A program made the translations under genes and the position numbers. Source: Flavobacteriales bacterium (GTDB lineage: Bacteria > Bacteroidota > Bacteroidia > Flavobacteriales_E > Vicingaceae). From it: DNA of 64,000 nt. This document shows, piece after piece, positions 1-8,804 of this stretch (its first letter is position 1; each line of letters opens with the position of its first letter). Where the stretch lies: assembly GCA_018608405.1 (NCBI GenBank), contig JABAZP010000023.1:62001-126000 (forward strand). The letters are read 5' to 3'. Below the pieces are notes generated by a model. That model made no database searches. It had not been told where the DNA came from and was given only the letters and a program-made list of their open reading frames with translations.

Positions 1-227
1 TCATTTTACTAAATTACTGATTGCAATATTGTTTTGTTTTCAATGGTGGAACGCGCGAGCAATCCAATTAGTTACACCTAAAAGTAAAAAAGTTTTTAAA
101 ATCTCTTTACTTTCATTGTGATAGACGGCAAGTCAACCTTTTAAACTCATATAGAAAAAGCCCTAGTTGTAAACTTTTAACTTCTTATAAGTACCCTGTA
201 ATAAAGCTACATGGTGAGCAGTTTGCG

Positions 228-235
228 TAACTTTG
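228..235 (+). promoter_or_regulatory. Bacteroidota -7 promoter box for the rluB-type gene
   Basis: TAACTTTG matches the Bacteroidota -7 consensus TAnnTTTG exactly. No clear TTG (-33) element lies at the usual spacing. The box ends 18 nt before the ATG at 254, which supports that ATG over the in-frame TTG/other start at 233 lying inside the promoter. The rest of 1-227 shows no gene I can support; a minus-strand ATG at 4-2 could begin a gene leaving the window, but nothing else supports it. Confidence 0.5.
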
Positions 236-253
236 TACTTTAAATTTTTTATT

Positions 254-1186
254 ATGAAGAGCGAACGACCAAAATCAAAACGAGGCGCAGCAAGAAATGC
301 CCCAAAAAGAAGAGATTCTTCGGGAAGCGATAAGCCAAGTTTTAAAAAGAATTCTACAAAAAATAGCGGGAGAGGAGATGACAAGGAGTTTGGAAACAAA
401 AAGTTTGTTTACAAAAAGAAGCCTAAAAAATTGGCAGAGAAGCCAGTGGATGATAAAATTCGCTTGAATCGTTTTTTAGCCAATGCAGGAATTTGCTCGA
501 GAAGAGAGGCTGACAAGTTAATTGAAACAGGAGTTGTTAGCATTAACAATAAGGTAGTTACTGAATTAGGAACAAAGGTTAGCCCAAATGACGTTGTTCA
601 TTATGGAGGAATGTTGTTACAAAGTCAGAAAAAGCAGTACGTTTTACTAAATAAACCGAAGAACTACATAACTACCATGGATGATCCCGAGGAACGCCAA
701 ACAGTTATGGAGCTGGTTAGTAAAGCTTGCAATGAAAGAATTTACCCTGTTGGAAGACTAGATAGAGCCACTTCGGGGTTATTGCTTTTTACAAATGATG
801 GAGAAATGACTAAACGGTTAACACACCCAAGTGGTAAGGTGAAGAAAATTTACCACGTAACCGTAGACAAGAATATCACACAAAAAGATTTAATTGCCCT
901 GGTAGAAGGCATTCAACTAGAAGATGGACCGGCTGGAGCGGACAAAGCTTTTTACCTGGCAGATACTTCTAAGTCTACCATTTCAATTGAGTTACATTCC
1001 GGCAGAAACAGAATAATTAGACGGATGATGGAGCATTTAGGCTACAAAGTAACCAAGCTTGATCGAGTTCAATTTGCAGGGCTAACGAAGAAAGATATTC
1101 CGCGAGGTAGATTCAGACACCTCAGTGAAAAGGAAGTTGGCCTAATGCACAGAGTTTGTGGCTTAATTCCACAAGATAACGAATAA
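254..1186 (+). CDS. rluB: 23S rRNA pseudouridine synthase, RsuA/RluB/RluF family
   Basis: Isomerises a uridine to pseudouridine in rRNA, probably 23S. The first ~68 residues are a Lys/Arg/Ser-rich basic extension, common in Bacteroidota members and probably RNA-binding. An S4 RNA-binding domain follows (about 69-130, with RLNRFLANAGICSRREAD), then the catalytic domain. The catalytic aspartate lies in GRLDRATSG near residue 170, and the family motif GRNRIIRRMMEHLGY is near residue 250. Start chosen at the ATG at 254 because a -7 promoter box sits just upstream. An AsmA-like gene follows after 18 bp. The family is certain; assignment to RluB rather than RluF or RsuA is inferred from the S4 domain and overall form. 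Confidence 0.88.
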   Translation: MKSERPKSKRGAARNAPKRRDSSGSDKPSFKKNSTKNSGRGDDKEFGNKKFVYKKKPKKLAEKPVDDKIRLNRFLANAGICSRREADKLIETGVVSINNKVVTELGTKVSPNDVVHYGGMLLQSQKKQYVLLNKPKNYITTMDDPEERQTVMELVSKACNERIYPVGRLDRATSGLLLFTNDGEMTKRLTHPSGKVKKIYHVTVDKNITQKDLIALVEGIQLEDGPAGADKAFYLADTSKSTISIELHSGRNRIIRRMMEHLGYKVTKLDRVQFAGLTKKDIPRGRFRHLSEKEVGLMHRVCGLIPQDNE

Positions 1187-1204
1187 AACTGCGTTTAAGT
1201 AGAC

Positions 1205-3886
1205 ATGAAAATCCTGAAAAAAGTAGTTTTTGCTTTCCTGATTTTGTTTGTTCTAGCTGCAGCAGGAATTGCCGGTGCAGCGTACTTTTATGGAGAAGAG
1301 ATACAAAACTTAGTTGTTACAAATCTCAATAAAGACTTAAAAACCGAAGTAAAGGTTTCTCAAGTAGAATTTACCGTTTTTCAAGACTTTCCTCAAGCTT
1401 CTGTAGTTTTTTCAGATGTAGTAATTTATGCCGTTAATGCGAAGAACGACACGTTACTTTCAGCTAAAAAACTAAGGGCTAAGTTTAATTTAATAGACTT
1501 ATATCGAAAACAATACAATTTGATTGGTCTGCGCATTGAAGATGCTAAATGTCAAATGTTAGTGGATAACTCCGGCAGGTCAAATTATATTTTTTGGAAT
1601 CAAAACGATTCGTCAAGTAACTCGATAGCCGTGCAATTGAAGGATGTTTCACTTGTCAATATGGAGTACACCTATGTTGACTATTCAAAAAGTATTGGAA
1701 TTCACTTCTTAATCGAAGAAGCGCAGCTAAATGGAAACTTTAAAGAAGAAATATTCGACTTAGACTTAAAAACCACTTTAAAAAGAGCAAATATCCAAGT
1801 TGGTGAGACAGCCGTGCTGGAAGACCGAACGTTATTTCTAAAAGTTGAAGGGAATGTAGACCAAACAGCTGAACAGCTGAACTTTGTGTCTTCAAATATT
1901 GGGATTGATGGGATGAATCTAAATTTAAATGGCAATTTGAATTATAGTGAAAACACAAGAGTTGATGTAACCTTGAATTCTGAAAATGCCGATTTAAAAA
2001 AAGCCATTGCTCTCTTACCTGTTACCATTCGCAGCAACTTAAATCGTTTTGAAATATCCGGAAATTCTAGGCTAGCCGGAAGTATAAATGGAACAATTTC
2101 TTCAATAAACACTCCGTTCTATGACTTTGATTTTTCCATCGAAAATGGAAGGTTTAATGATAAAGAAAGCCCTGTTCAATTTAAAAACACAAGCCTAAGC
2201 GGAAAAATTAGCAATGGTGCCGAAAGAAGTTTAAGCACAACTAGCCTTGAATTAGAAAGCTTTGAAACCACAACTGCAGAAGGAAGTATAACGGGTAAAC
2301 TTAACATTTCAAACTTTAAGAAACCAGTTTATGAATATGTCGGAAAAGTTAATTTTGACTTACATGAAACATTAGAGCTCTTTAAAATAACCGAATTAAC
2401 TCAGGCAAAGGGCAAGGCGATTGCCAACCTAAGTGTAAAAGGAGAGTTAACTGAGGTTGGTGCGTATACTCTTAATGATTGGAAACGTTCAAAAGTACAG
2501 GGGGAGTTGTTACTAGATGATCTAACCTTTGGATTTAAAAGCAGGCCACAAGTTATAAGTTCTTTGATTGGCCAATTGAGTTTTAACAACAATAGCTTGG
2601 ACATAAGCGAATTGTCAGTAAATATTGACCAAACCAACCTTCTTGCTAAAGGAAAATTAAACAACCTCATTGCCTTTTTACTCGACGATCAGGAACCCCT
2701 TTTTGTAGATGCTAACCTCAGCTCCAACTACATTCACCTTGGAGAGTTACTTGCAGCTAAGCCATCTGAAATACAAGAAAATGACGACGAAAGCTACAGC
2801 CTGAATATCTCTCCAAGAATAACTGTGTACATCTCACTTCTTGCAGATGAACTTGAATTCAATAAATTTCAACTCAAAGATTTAAAAGGAAATCTTATTG
2901 TTAAAAACGAACGAATCGATGCGCGCGGAATTTCATTTGCATCACAAGAAGGAAAAGTTAACGGAGACTTATTTATTCGCCAAAAGGACGATCAGTTTAT
3001 TTTGATCACTAAAGCTCAATTTGAAGAAGTTGACATCAATCAAGTGTTTGAGAGTTTTAACAACTTTGGTCAAGAAAACATAAAGGCCGAACATTTAGAA
3101 GGCATTGCAAATATTGATTTGAATTACACTTCATCGATGAGTAAGCAGTTGGAAATTGATGTAAATACCGTTTGGAGTGAAATAGATTTTAGTATTGATA
3201 ACGGAGAGCTAAACAATTACAAACCACTAGAAGCTTTGTCAAAATTTGTAGAATTAGAAGAATTAAAAGCCATAAAGTTCAATCGTTTACAAAACTCAAT
3301 ACTTGTAAAAAATAGAGAAATAATAATTCCACGATTTGAAATTCAGTCGACTGCTTTGAATTTAAGTATCGCCGGCACCCATACCTTTGACAACGACATT
3401 GACTATCACATAACCCTTTTGCTAAGTGAAGTGCTAGGCAGAAAAGTAAAAAAGCCTAAAGTCAACGAGTTTGGATATGTCGAGAGTGATGGTTTACAGA
3501 AACAATCCAAGTTATACTTGAAAATGACGGGAAATGTAGATGATATAAAGGTTGCCTATGACTCCAAAGGATTAAAGGATAATGTAAAGTCTAAATTAAC
3601 AAGAGAGCGTTCTACTGTTAAATCTTTATTGAAAGAAGAATTTGGAGTGTATAAGAATGACTTATCAGTGAAACCTTTGCCTGTAGAAGTTCGTAAACAA
3701 AGTCCTTTTCAAGTAGAGGTTGACTCCTCATTTATAAAGAAAAAAGAGTTAAGCAAAGACACTCAAAATAAAACAACTAACCCTAAGGTTAAAAATGAGC
3801 CAGCAAAGAAATCGAAATTTAGAAAATTTTTGAATAAAATTGCAGAGCCCAACGAGGAAGAATTCGTTGCACCTATTGAAAAATAA
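1205..3886 (+). CDS. AsmA-like envelope protein
   Basis: An 893-residue protein with one N-terminal membrane helix (about residues 4-27, after MKILKK) and a long body of beta-rich repeats exposed to the periplasm, ending in a basic Lys-rich tail. The opening sequence (helix, then a statement like LNKDLKTEVKVSQVEFTVFQDFPQASVVF) and the C-terminal low-complexity end match AsmA family proteins of Bacteroidota. AsmA/TamB/YhdP relatives are repeating beta-groove proteins thought to move phospholipids between inner and outer membranes; that role is inferred here. It lies 18 bp after the pseudouridine synthase and 58 bp before a histidine kinase, on the same strand. Confidence 0.8.
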   Translation: MKILKKVVFAFLILFVLAAAGIAGAAYFYGEEIQNLVVTNLNKDLKTEVKVSQVEFTVFQDFPQASVVFSDVVIYAVNAKNDTLLSAKKLRAKFNLIDLYRKQYNLIGLRIEDAKCQMLVDNSGRSNYIFWNQNDSSSNSIAVQLKDVSLVNMEYTYVDYSKSIGIHFLIEEAQLNGNFKEEIFDLDLKTTLKRANIQVGETAVLEDRTLFLKVEGNVDQTAEQLNFVSSNIGIDGMNLNLNGNLNYSENTRVDVTLNSENADLKKAIALLPVTIRSNLNRFEISGNSRLAGSINGTISSINTPFYDFDFSIENGRFNDKESPVQFKNTSLSGKISNGAERSLSTTSLELESFETTTAEGSITGKLNISNFKKPVYEYVGKVNFDLHETLELFKITELTQAKGKAIANLSVKGELTEVGAYTLNDWKRSKVQGELLLDDLTFGFKSRPQVISSLIGQLSFNNNSLDISELSVNIDQTNLLAKGKLNNLIAFLLDDQEPLFVDANLSSNYIHLGELLAAKPSEIQENDDESYSLNISPRITVYISLLADELEFNKFQLKDLKGNLIVKNERIDARGISFASQEGKVNGDLFIRQKDDQFILITKAQFEEVDINQVFESFNNFGQENIKAEHLEGIANIDLNYTSSMSKQLEIDVNTVWSEIDFSIDNGELNNYKPLEALSKFVELEELKAIKFNRLQNSILVKNREIIIPRFEIQSTALNLSIAGTHTFDNDIDYHITLLLSEVLGRKVKKPKVNEFGYVESDGLQKQSKLYLKMTGNVDDIKVAYDSKGLKDNVKSKLTRERSTVKSLLKEEFGVYKNDLSVKPLPVEVRKQSPFQVEVDSSFIKKKELSKDTQNKTTNPKVKNEPAKKSKFRKFLNKIAEPNEEEFVAPIEK

Positions 3887-3944
3887 CGGAACTTTAGCAA
3901 CTATCAACTCACCACATTCGTCTTAAAGGAAACAAGGGAAGATT

Positions 3945-5489
3945 TTGAACATTTATTCAAAAAAGCAGCGTTGGAAACTTATTTTGGCAGCATTTGCAGC
4001 CATCATCGTTTTTGTGTCGTTATGGTACACCAATGTTTTGGTTGGAAAAATTGCTAAAGAGGAGCAGAACAAAGCCAAATCATGGGCAGTAGCTATTCAA
4101 CGTAAGGCAGAACTTGTTAACTATACCCAAGAGCTATTCGAAAAAATTAGAGACGAAGAAACGAAAAAAGTTAAGATTTGGGCGATGGGCACCAAAGAAG
4201 CGGCGAGTCTGGACCTCGATATTGACCCCACTTTAGTAGTTGAGATAATTTCAAGTAATAAAACCATTCCAATCATTCAAACCACAAGCGATGGCAGAAT
4301 AACTTCAAGTACAAATATATCGGAAGAAATAACCAATGATTCTTTAAAAATGAGCAGGCTTCTTCGTGAGATGAAGGAAAAAGGGAATCGCATCAAAATT
4401 AACTACACAGAAGATGCTTTTAACTACATATTTTACGGAGAGTCTACTGTTTTTGCTGAACTGAGGGAGGTTCTTCACGACCAAATTGAATCCTTTAACA
4501 AAGACATTACTTCTAATTCAGCTTCTGCTCCAGTTATTTATGCAACAGAAAATGATAGTGTATTAGACTATGGGAATTTAGACTCTGTAAGTATGCAGTA
4601 TTCCTCTTTTGTGACGAGTAAGATTGCTGAAATGAAGGAGGCAAACTTACCGCTTGAAATCCATTTAACTGAAAATGAAACCAACTACATTTACTACGCA
4701 GATAGCCCACTTCTTATAAAGTTGAAGTTTTACCCATTTATTCAGTTAAGTGTAATTGGCTTGTTTCTAATTTTCGCCTACTATCTGTTCAGTACAGCAC
4801 GAAAGTCAGAGCAAAACCAAGTTTGGGTAGGAATGGCAAAAGAAACAGCTCACCAGTTGGGAACTCCATTATCTTCTCTATTGGCTTGGGTTGAAGTATT
4901 AAGAGCTAAAGGAGTTGATGAAGACACCATAAAAGAATTGGGCCAAGATATTGGCAGGCTCGAAACAGTTACTGAAAGATTCTCTAAAATTGGGTCCAAA
5001 CCCAATTTAGAGCAACATGATGTAAATAAAGTAATTAGCAAAACCATTTCTTACTTAAAAACGAGGCTTTCTAAAAACGTAAAATTCTCTCAAATTGGAG
5101 CGAGTGGAGAGGTATTGGCGAGTATGAATATTCCACTACTTGAGTGGGTGTTAGAAAATATTATTAAAAACGGGGTAGATGCCATAGGTGGCGATGGTAA
5201 CATTGACATTAACATCACCGATCAGTCACAATTCGTATATATAGACATCACTGACAACGGTAAGGGAATTCCGAAAGGTCAGCGTAAAACTGTTTTTGAA
5301 CCCGGTTTTACAACCAAGCAAAGAGGATGGGGATTGGGGTTGTCGCTAACCAAAAGAATTATCGAGAACTATCACTCAGGGAAAGTTTTTGTGAAAAGTT
5401 CTGAAGTTGGCCAAGGAACTACTTTTAGAATTGTACTTAACAAAAACATGCATAATGGCAGGAATATACATTCATATTCCTTTTTGTAA
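3945..5489 (+). CDS. membrane-bound sensor histidine kinase
   Basis: A 514-residue sensor kinase. There are two membrane helices (about 11-30 and 262-283) enclosing a ~230-residue periplasmic sensor region without a recognisable domain. The cytoplasmic kinase core has the phospho-acceptor His in ETAHQLGTPLSSL (near residue 303), an N box NIIKNGVDA, a G1 box DNGKGIPKG and a G2 box GWGLGLSLTK. The HQLGTP form of the H box is usual in Bacteroidota kinases. The start is a TTG preceded by a purine-rich AAGGGAAG; the first later ATG would remove the first membrane helix. No response regulator is adjacent, so this is an orphan kinase. Its last 35 bp overlap hemW. Confidence 0.87.
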   Translation: MNIYSKKQRWKLILAAFAAIIVFVSLWYTNVLVGKIAKEEQNKAKSWAVAIQRKAELVNYTQELFEKIRDEETKKVKIWAMGTKEAASLDLDIDPTLVVEIISSNKTIPIIQTTSDGRITSSTNISEEITNDSLKMSRLLREMKEKGNRIKINYTEDAFNYIFYGESTVFAELREVLHDQIESFNKDITSNSASAPVIYATENDSVLDYGNLDSVSMQYSSFVTSKIAEMKEANLPLEIHLTENETNYIYYADSPLLIKLKFYPFIQLSVIGLFLIFAYYLFSTARKSEQNQVWVGMAKETAHQLGTPLSSLLAWVEVLRAKGVDEDTIKELGQDIGRLETVTERFSKIGSKPNLEQHDVNKVISKTISYLKTRLSKNVKFSQIGASGEVLASMNIPLLEWVLENIIKNGVDAIGGDGNIDINITDQSQFVYIDITDNGKGIPKGQRKTVFEPGFTTKQRGWGLGLSLTKRIIENYHSGKVFVKSSEVGQGTTFRIVLNKNMHNGRNIHSYSFL

Positions 5490-6588
5490 GCAAGCTTGCA
5501 GCTACTGCGACTTTCATTTTTCAACCAAGCTAACGAATAAAAAATCAGTTCTTTCTGCCATTGAAAAAGAACTCAAACTGCGTTCAAATTACCTTGGGCA
5601 GGAGTTAGTCGATACCATTTATTTAGGTGGAGGCACCCCAAGTTTGTTAAGTGAGATTGAACTCCAATCAATCTTCCAAACGGTTCTCAATAATTACACT
5701 GTGTCTGACCATGCTGAAATAACACTTGAAGCAAACCCAGATGATTTAACCAAGGTTAAGCTACAAGAGCTAAAACAAACCCCAATCAACCGTTTGAGTA
5801 TTGGAGTGCAGTCGTTTTTTGAAGAAGATTTACGTTTCATGAATCGAGCACACAATGCAAAAGAAGCTGTAACAAGTATTCAAAATGCCAAAGAGGTTGG
5901 TTTTGATAATCTTTCCATCGATTTAATTTTTGGAAGCCAAACCACCTCCAACGAAATGTGGCAGAGAAACCTAAGCATTTTCTTTGATTTGGGAATAAAT
6001 CACTTATCAGCGTACTCCTTAACGGTTGAGGAAAAAACAGCATTGGCGCACAACATTGCAAAAGGTAAGGTTGAAAACATTGATGATGAAAAAAATTACA
6101 CTCAATATTTAATTCTTCAAAATGCCATTAAGGAGAATGGATTTGAACAGTATGAACTTTCTAATTATTGTATCGACGAGTCTTATTCAAAACACAACAC
6201 TTCATATTGGCAGAACAAAAAGTATCTAGGAATTGGCCCGTCTGCCCATTCTTTCAATGGAATATCAAGACAATGGAATGTCAAAAACAATGCACTGTAT
6301 ACCAAAGCAATTAATGAGGGTAATAGCTATTTTGAAAAGGAAGAGCTTTCAGAAATTGATCGCTATCATGAGTATTTGATTACCTCATTGCGAACAAAGT
6401 GGGGAGTTGATGTATCAAAAATGGACATGTTGTTTTCGCCTTCGATCGTTGAACATTTTAATACTAAAATGTTTTTTGTAGATAAATCATTAGTTGATTT
6501 ATCACACGATAATTTAACTGTAAAATCAGACAATTTGTTCCAATCAGATGAGGTAGTGAGACAATTAATGATAGATTTAAAAGAATAA
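5455..6588 (+). CDS. hemW: radical SAM heme chaperone HemW (formerly coproporphyrinogen III oxidase-like)
   Basis: A 377-residue radical SAM protein. The cluster-binding CxxxCxxC appears as CKQACSYCDF within the first 20 residues, and GGGTPSLL, the SAM-binding glycine motif, follows near residue 60. HemW inserts heme into respiratory enzymes; it is distinguished from HemN by the CxxxCxxC without the extra fourth cysteine (HemN carries CxxxCxxCxC) and by the shorter length. Here F follows the third Cys and D precedes it, consistent with HemW. The start is the ATG at 5455 (MAGIYIHIPF, the conserved family N-terminus), inside the 3' end of the histidine kinase gene, suggesting translational coupling. 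Confidence 0.9.
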   Translation: MAGIYIHIPFCKQACSYCDFHFSTKLTNKKSVLSAIEKELKLRSNYLGQELVDTIYLGGGTPSLLSEIELQSIFQTVLNNYTVSDHAEITLEANPDDLTKVKLQELKQTPINRLSIGVQSFFEEDLRFMNRAHNAKEAVTSIQNAKEVGFDNLSIDLIFGSQTTSNEMWQRNLSIFFDLGINHLSAYSLTVEEKTALAHNIAKGKVENIDDEKNYTQYLILQNAIKENGFEQYELSNYCIDESYSKHNTSYWQNKKYLGIGPSAHSFNGISRQWNVKNNALYTKAINEGNSYFEKEELSEIDRYHEYLITSLRTKWGVDVSKMDMLFSPSIVEHFNTKMFFVDKSLVDLSHDNLTVKSDNLFQSDEVVRQLMIDLKE

Positions 6589-6596
6589 CTTCTGCT

Positions 6597-6956
6597 ATGA
6601 AAAAAATTAACCTCCTAGAAAAATTTAACTTATTTCAAGAACATTGGACGCCCAAAATTATTGGAGAGTTGAACAGTCAACACGTGAAAATAGCCAAAGT
6701 ACATGGAGAGTTTGTTTGGCATGACCATGCGGAAGAAGATGAACTTTTTATGGTCATTAAAGGTGAGCTTATCATTTACTTGAGGGATGGTCAAATTACC
6801 TTGAAAGAAGGAGAAATCTACATTGTACCCAAAGGAGTAGAACATAAACCTTTTGCAGAAAAAGAGTGTTGGATTTTACTTTTCGAACCTAAACAAACAG
6901 AACATACCGGGAAGGTAGATAGCGCGCTAACGAAAAAGTTGGTGGAATTGGTGTAG
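6597..6956 (+). CDS. cupin domain protein
   Basis: A 119-residue single-domain cupin. Motif 1 is W-H-D-H-A-E-E-D-E-L-F (residues ~41-51), giving His, His and Glu metal ligands, and motif 2 is GEIYIVPKGVEHKPFA, giving the last His. Small stand-alone cupins of this type bind a divalent metal, but substrate and function cannot be read from the sequence. It starts 8 bp after hemW and is closed by a strong bidirectional terminator, so it is probably the last gene of that operon. Confidence 0.85.
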   Translation: MKKINLLEKFNLFQEHWTPKIIGELNSQHVKIAKVHGEFVWHDHAEEDELFMVIKGELIIYLRDGQITLKEGEIYIVPKGVEHKPFAEKECWILLFEPKQTEHTGKVDSALTKKLVELV

Positions 6957-7050
6957 AAGGTGTTGCCTTCGGTATACCATCTAATTTAATCTTTGACAAG
7001 TTGAAATTGAAATAAGAAACCACTTTCTACCTTCTAAAGAGAAAAGTTCT

Positions 7051-7088
7051 AAGCCTCGTAAAATAAGTTTATTTTACGAGGCTTTTTT
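7051..7088. terminator. bidirectional intrinsic terminator
   Basis: A perfect 16-bp inverted repeat: AAGCCTCGTAAAATAA at 7051-7066 pairs with 7069-7084, followed by a T run (to 7088) on the plus strand and preceded by A residues for the minus strand. It lies between the convergent cupin gene and the ACMSD gene and can serve both. Confidence 0.85.
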
Positions 7089-7104
7089 GTGTCATAAGTT
7101 AGGC

Positions 7105-8139
7105 CTACTTTCCAATATCCTTCCCCAACCAAGCCAAGACATTCTTGTGCCAAATATCTTCGCCTTCTTGTTCGGATAGTATTCCAGTTTCAATAGCGTA
7201 GTCCACAACCCTACCTGGATAAGAAGTTCCAACCCCTTTCATTTCCCCCAACGGATAAGGATCGTCTAAGCCCATTATTATTTGACTAGTTCCTACTCTC
7301 TTTTTAAGTAACTCTAACGTGAAAGAGTCGTGCACCAAGGTGTCGTAAAACAGATTTTTGTGTCCAAGTGTTTTTCTTGGGTCTTGTAATCCTTTAAAAA
7401 TATCAGGGCGACCATCAAAGCCTTGAATGCGTCTGCCATAGTTTGCAACGCCCAACATGCCTCCATGTGCAAAACTCGTTCGGATGTTGGGAAACTTATT
7501 GGGTAAATCTCTCAACGTAAATAAATGAAGAGAATCAGCACATTGAGCCATCATCCAAACGAGGTGAAACCTCCAATATTCATCCTTTAATGCAACCATT
7601 TTCTCACCGTCGTAAGGGTGAATTTGAACCGCCAATCCATACTTGTTGGCCAATTCATAAATTGGATCTACTTCTGCTTCTGCAACGGAAAGCCACTCTC
7701 CTTGCGCATTCAAAAAGTGTGTTGGCAGGCAAAGCACACTAAGGTTTAATTCGTTTACGCACCTTTCGATCTCCTTTAGTGCCATATCCATATATAATGG
7801 TTGAACTACAAAACCACAAGTAAACTTATCCGGATATTCTGCCTGTACCGAGGCGTTATAATCGTTTTGGAAACGAATTCCCTCCGCACAATCTTGTTTA
7901 TCCCAACCATTACAATACAACTGAGAAAGGCAGAGCATTACAGCATGGTCTATACGATTATACTCCATCCACTCTAACTTTTCTTTCATAAAAAAGCTGG
8001 GATCTGTAATCGGTCGGGACCAATCGCCTTGCCTCATGAACTTTTTATCCTCATCAATCCAAAAAAGCTTTTTATCTTTCATGAATTGTGGAATCTGAGA
8101 AGGTTCCGGTAGAATATGTCCGTGTCCGTTAATTCGCAT
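7105..8139 (-). CDS. 2-amino-3-carboxymuconate-6-semialdehyde decarboxylase (ACMSD), amidohydrolase family
   Basis: A 344-residue TIM-barrel amidohydrolase. The zinc-binding N-terminal HxH is visible in MRINGHGHILP, and later motifs include VQIHPYDGEKM, SFAHGGMLG and the metal-site Asp in IIMGLDDPYPLG. In the kynurenine route ACMSD removes the carboxylate of the ring-cleaved 3-hydroxyanthranilate product, steering it to 2-aminomuconate semialdehyde. The gene directly downstream of 3-hydroxyanthranilate dioxygenase (7-bp gap) makes this assignment firm. I chose the ATG at 8139; a TTG at 8166 would overlap the upstream gene. Confidence 0.88.
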   Translation of the reverse strand: MRINGHGHILPEPSQIPQFMKDKKLFWIDEDKKFMRQGDWSRPITDPSFFMKEKLEWMEYNRIDHAVMLCLSQLYCNGWDKQDCAEGIRFQNDYNASVQAEYPDKFTCGFVVQPLYMDMALKEIERCVNELNLSVLCLPTHFLNAQGEWLSVAEAEVDPIYELANKYGLAVQIHPYDGEKMVALKDEYWRFHLVWMMAQCADSLHLFTLRDLPNKFPNIRTSFAHGGMLGVANYGRRIQGFDGRPDIFKGLQDPRKTLGHKNLFYDTLVHDSFTLELLKKRVGTSQIIMGLDDPYPLGEMKGVGTSYPGRVVDYAIETGILSEQEGEDIWHKNVLAWLGKDIGK

Positions 8140-8146
8140 CTTGTTG

Positions 8147-8671
8147 CTAAACAAACCTTTCGTCAACTTCCATTACTGTCCCGCACTTGTCGCATGTCCG
8201 CATTTCTTCAGAACCATAGAATTTTTTAAAAACCGGAATAAAATCTTTTTCAATGCTATTTAAAACAAAGTATTCATCGTGCAATTTATTGTTGCAATTA
8301 TCACAGAACCAAAGCAGACCGTCTTTTTCTCCTTCCTTTCGTTTGGTTTCAATTACCAGTCCGATAGACCCTTCTTTACGAATTGGGGAATGTGGAACTT
8401 TTGCTGGGTGCAAGTAAATATCCCCAGCTTTTAAATTCATAGATTTTGCTTGTCCGTCTTCTTGGATCTTTACAGTGATCTCTCCTTCGAGTTGGTAGAA
8501 AAATTCCTCGCCTTCATTGTAGTGATAATCCTTCCGTGCATTTGGCCCACCTACTACCATTACAATAAAGTCAGCATCTTCAAAAACCACTTTATTCCCA
8601 ACAGGGGGTTTTAATAAATGTCTGTGTTCGTCAATCCATTTTTGGAAGTTGAAAGGAGGTCGTATCGCCAT
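8147..8671 (-). CDS. nbaC: 3-hydroxyanthranilate 3,4-dioxygenase
   Basis: A 174-residue cupin dioxygenase that opens the ring of 3-hydroxyanthranilate with O2. The active-site iron ligands lie in DYHYNEGEEFFYQLEGE and PAKVPHSPIR. The C-terminus carries the second, rubredoxin-like metal site found in bacterial 3HAOs: CDNC (~132) and CDKC (~160). It is the first gene of a two-gene minus-strand unit with ACMSD. Genes for tryptophan dioxygenase, kynurenine formamidase, kynurenine monooxygenase and kynureninase are not in this window, so the substrate supply must be encoded elsewhere. Confidence 0.93.
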   Translation of the reverse strand: MAIRPPFNFQKWIDEHRHLLKPPVGNKVVFEDADFIVMVVGGPNARKDYHYNEGEEFFYQLEGEITVKIQEDGQAKSMNLKAGDIYLHPAKVPHSPIRKEGSIGLVIETKRKEGEKDGLLWFCDNCNNKLHDEYFVLNSIEKDFIPVFKKFYGSEEMRTCDKCGTVMEVDERFV

Positions 8672-8804
8672 GTCAGTTAAGTTTATTGAATTCTACTAAA
8701 GTAATAAAAGAGAATTACCAATTACGAATCTTAGAATGTAAAATTTTCGATTTGTGAATTCTTACTTTTACAATGAGTATCAAAAATCAAAATAAAACCA
8801 CAAT

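Noticed and set aside
2-4. Minus-strand ATG at the very start of the window
   Set aside because: Only the start codon would be inside the window, and I see no promoter or ribosome site supporting it.
6676-6690. parS-like CACGTGAAA inside the cupin gene
   Set aside because: Only half of the palindrome is present; the left arm (GTTT) is missing, so it is a chance E-box-like match.
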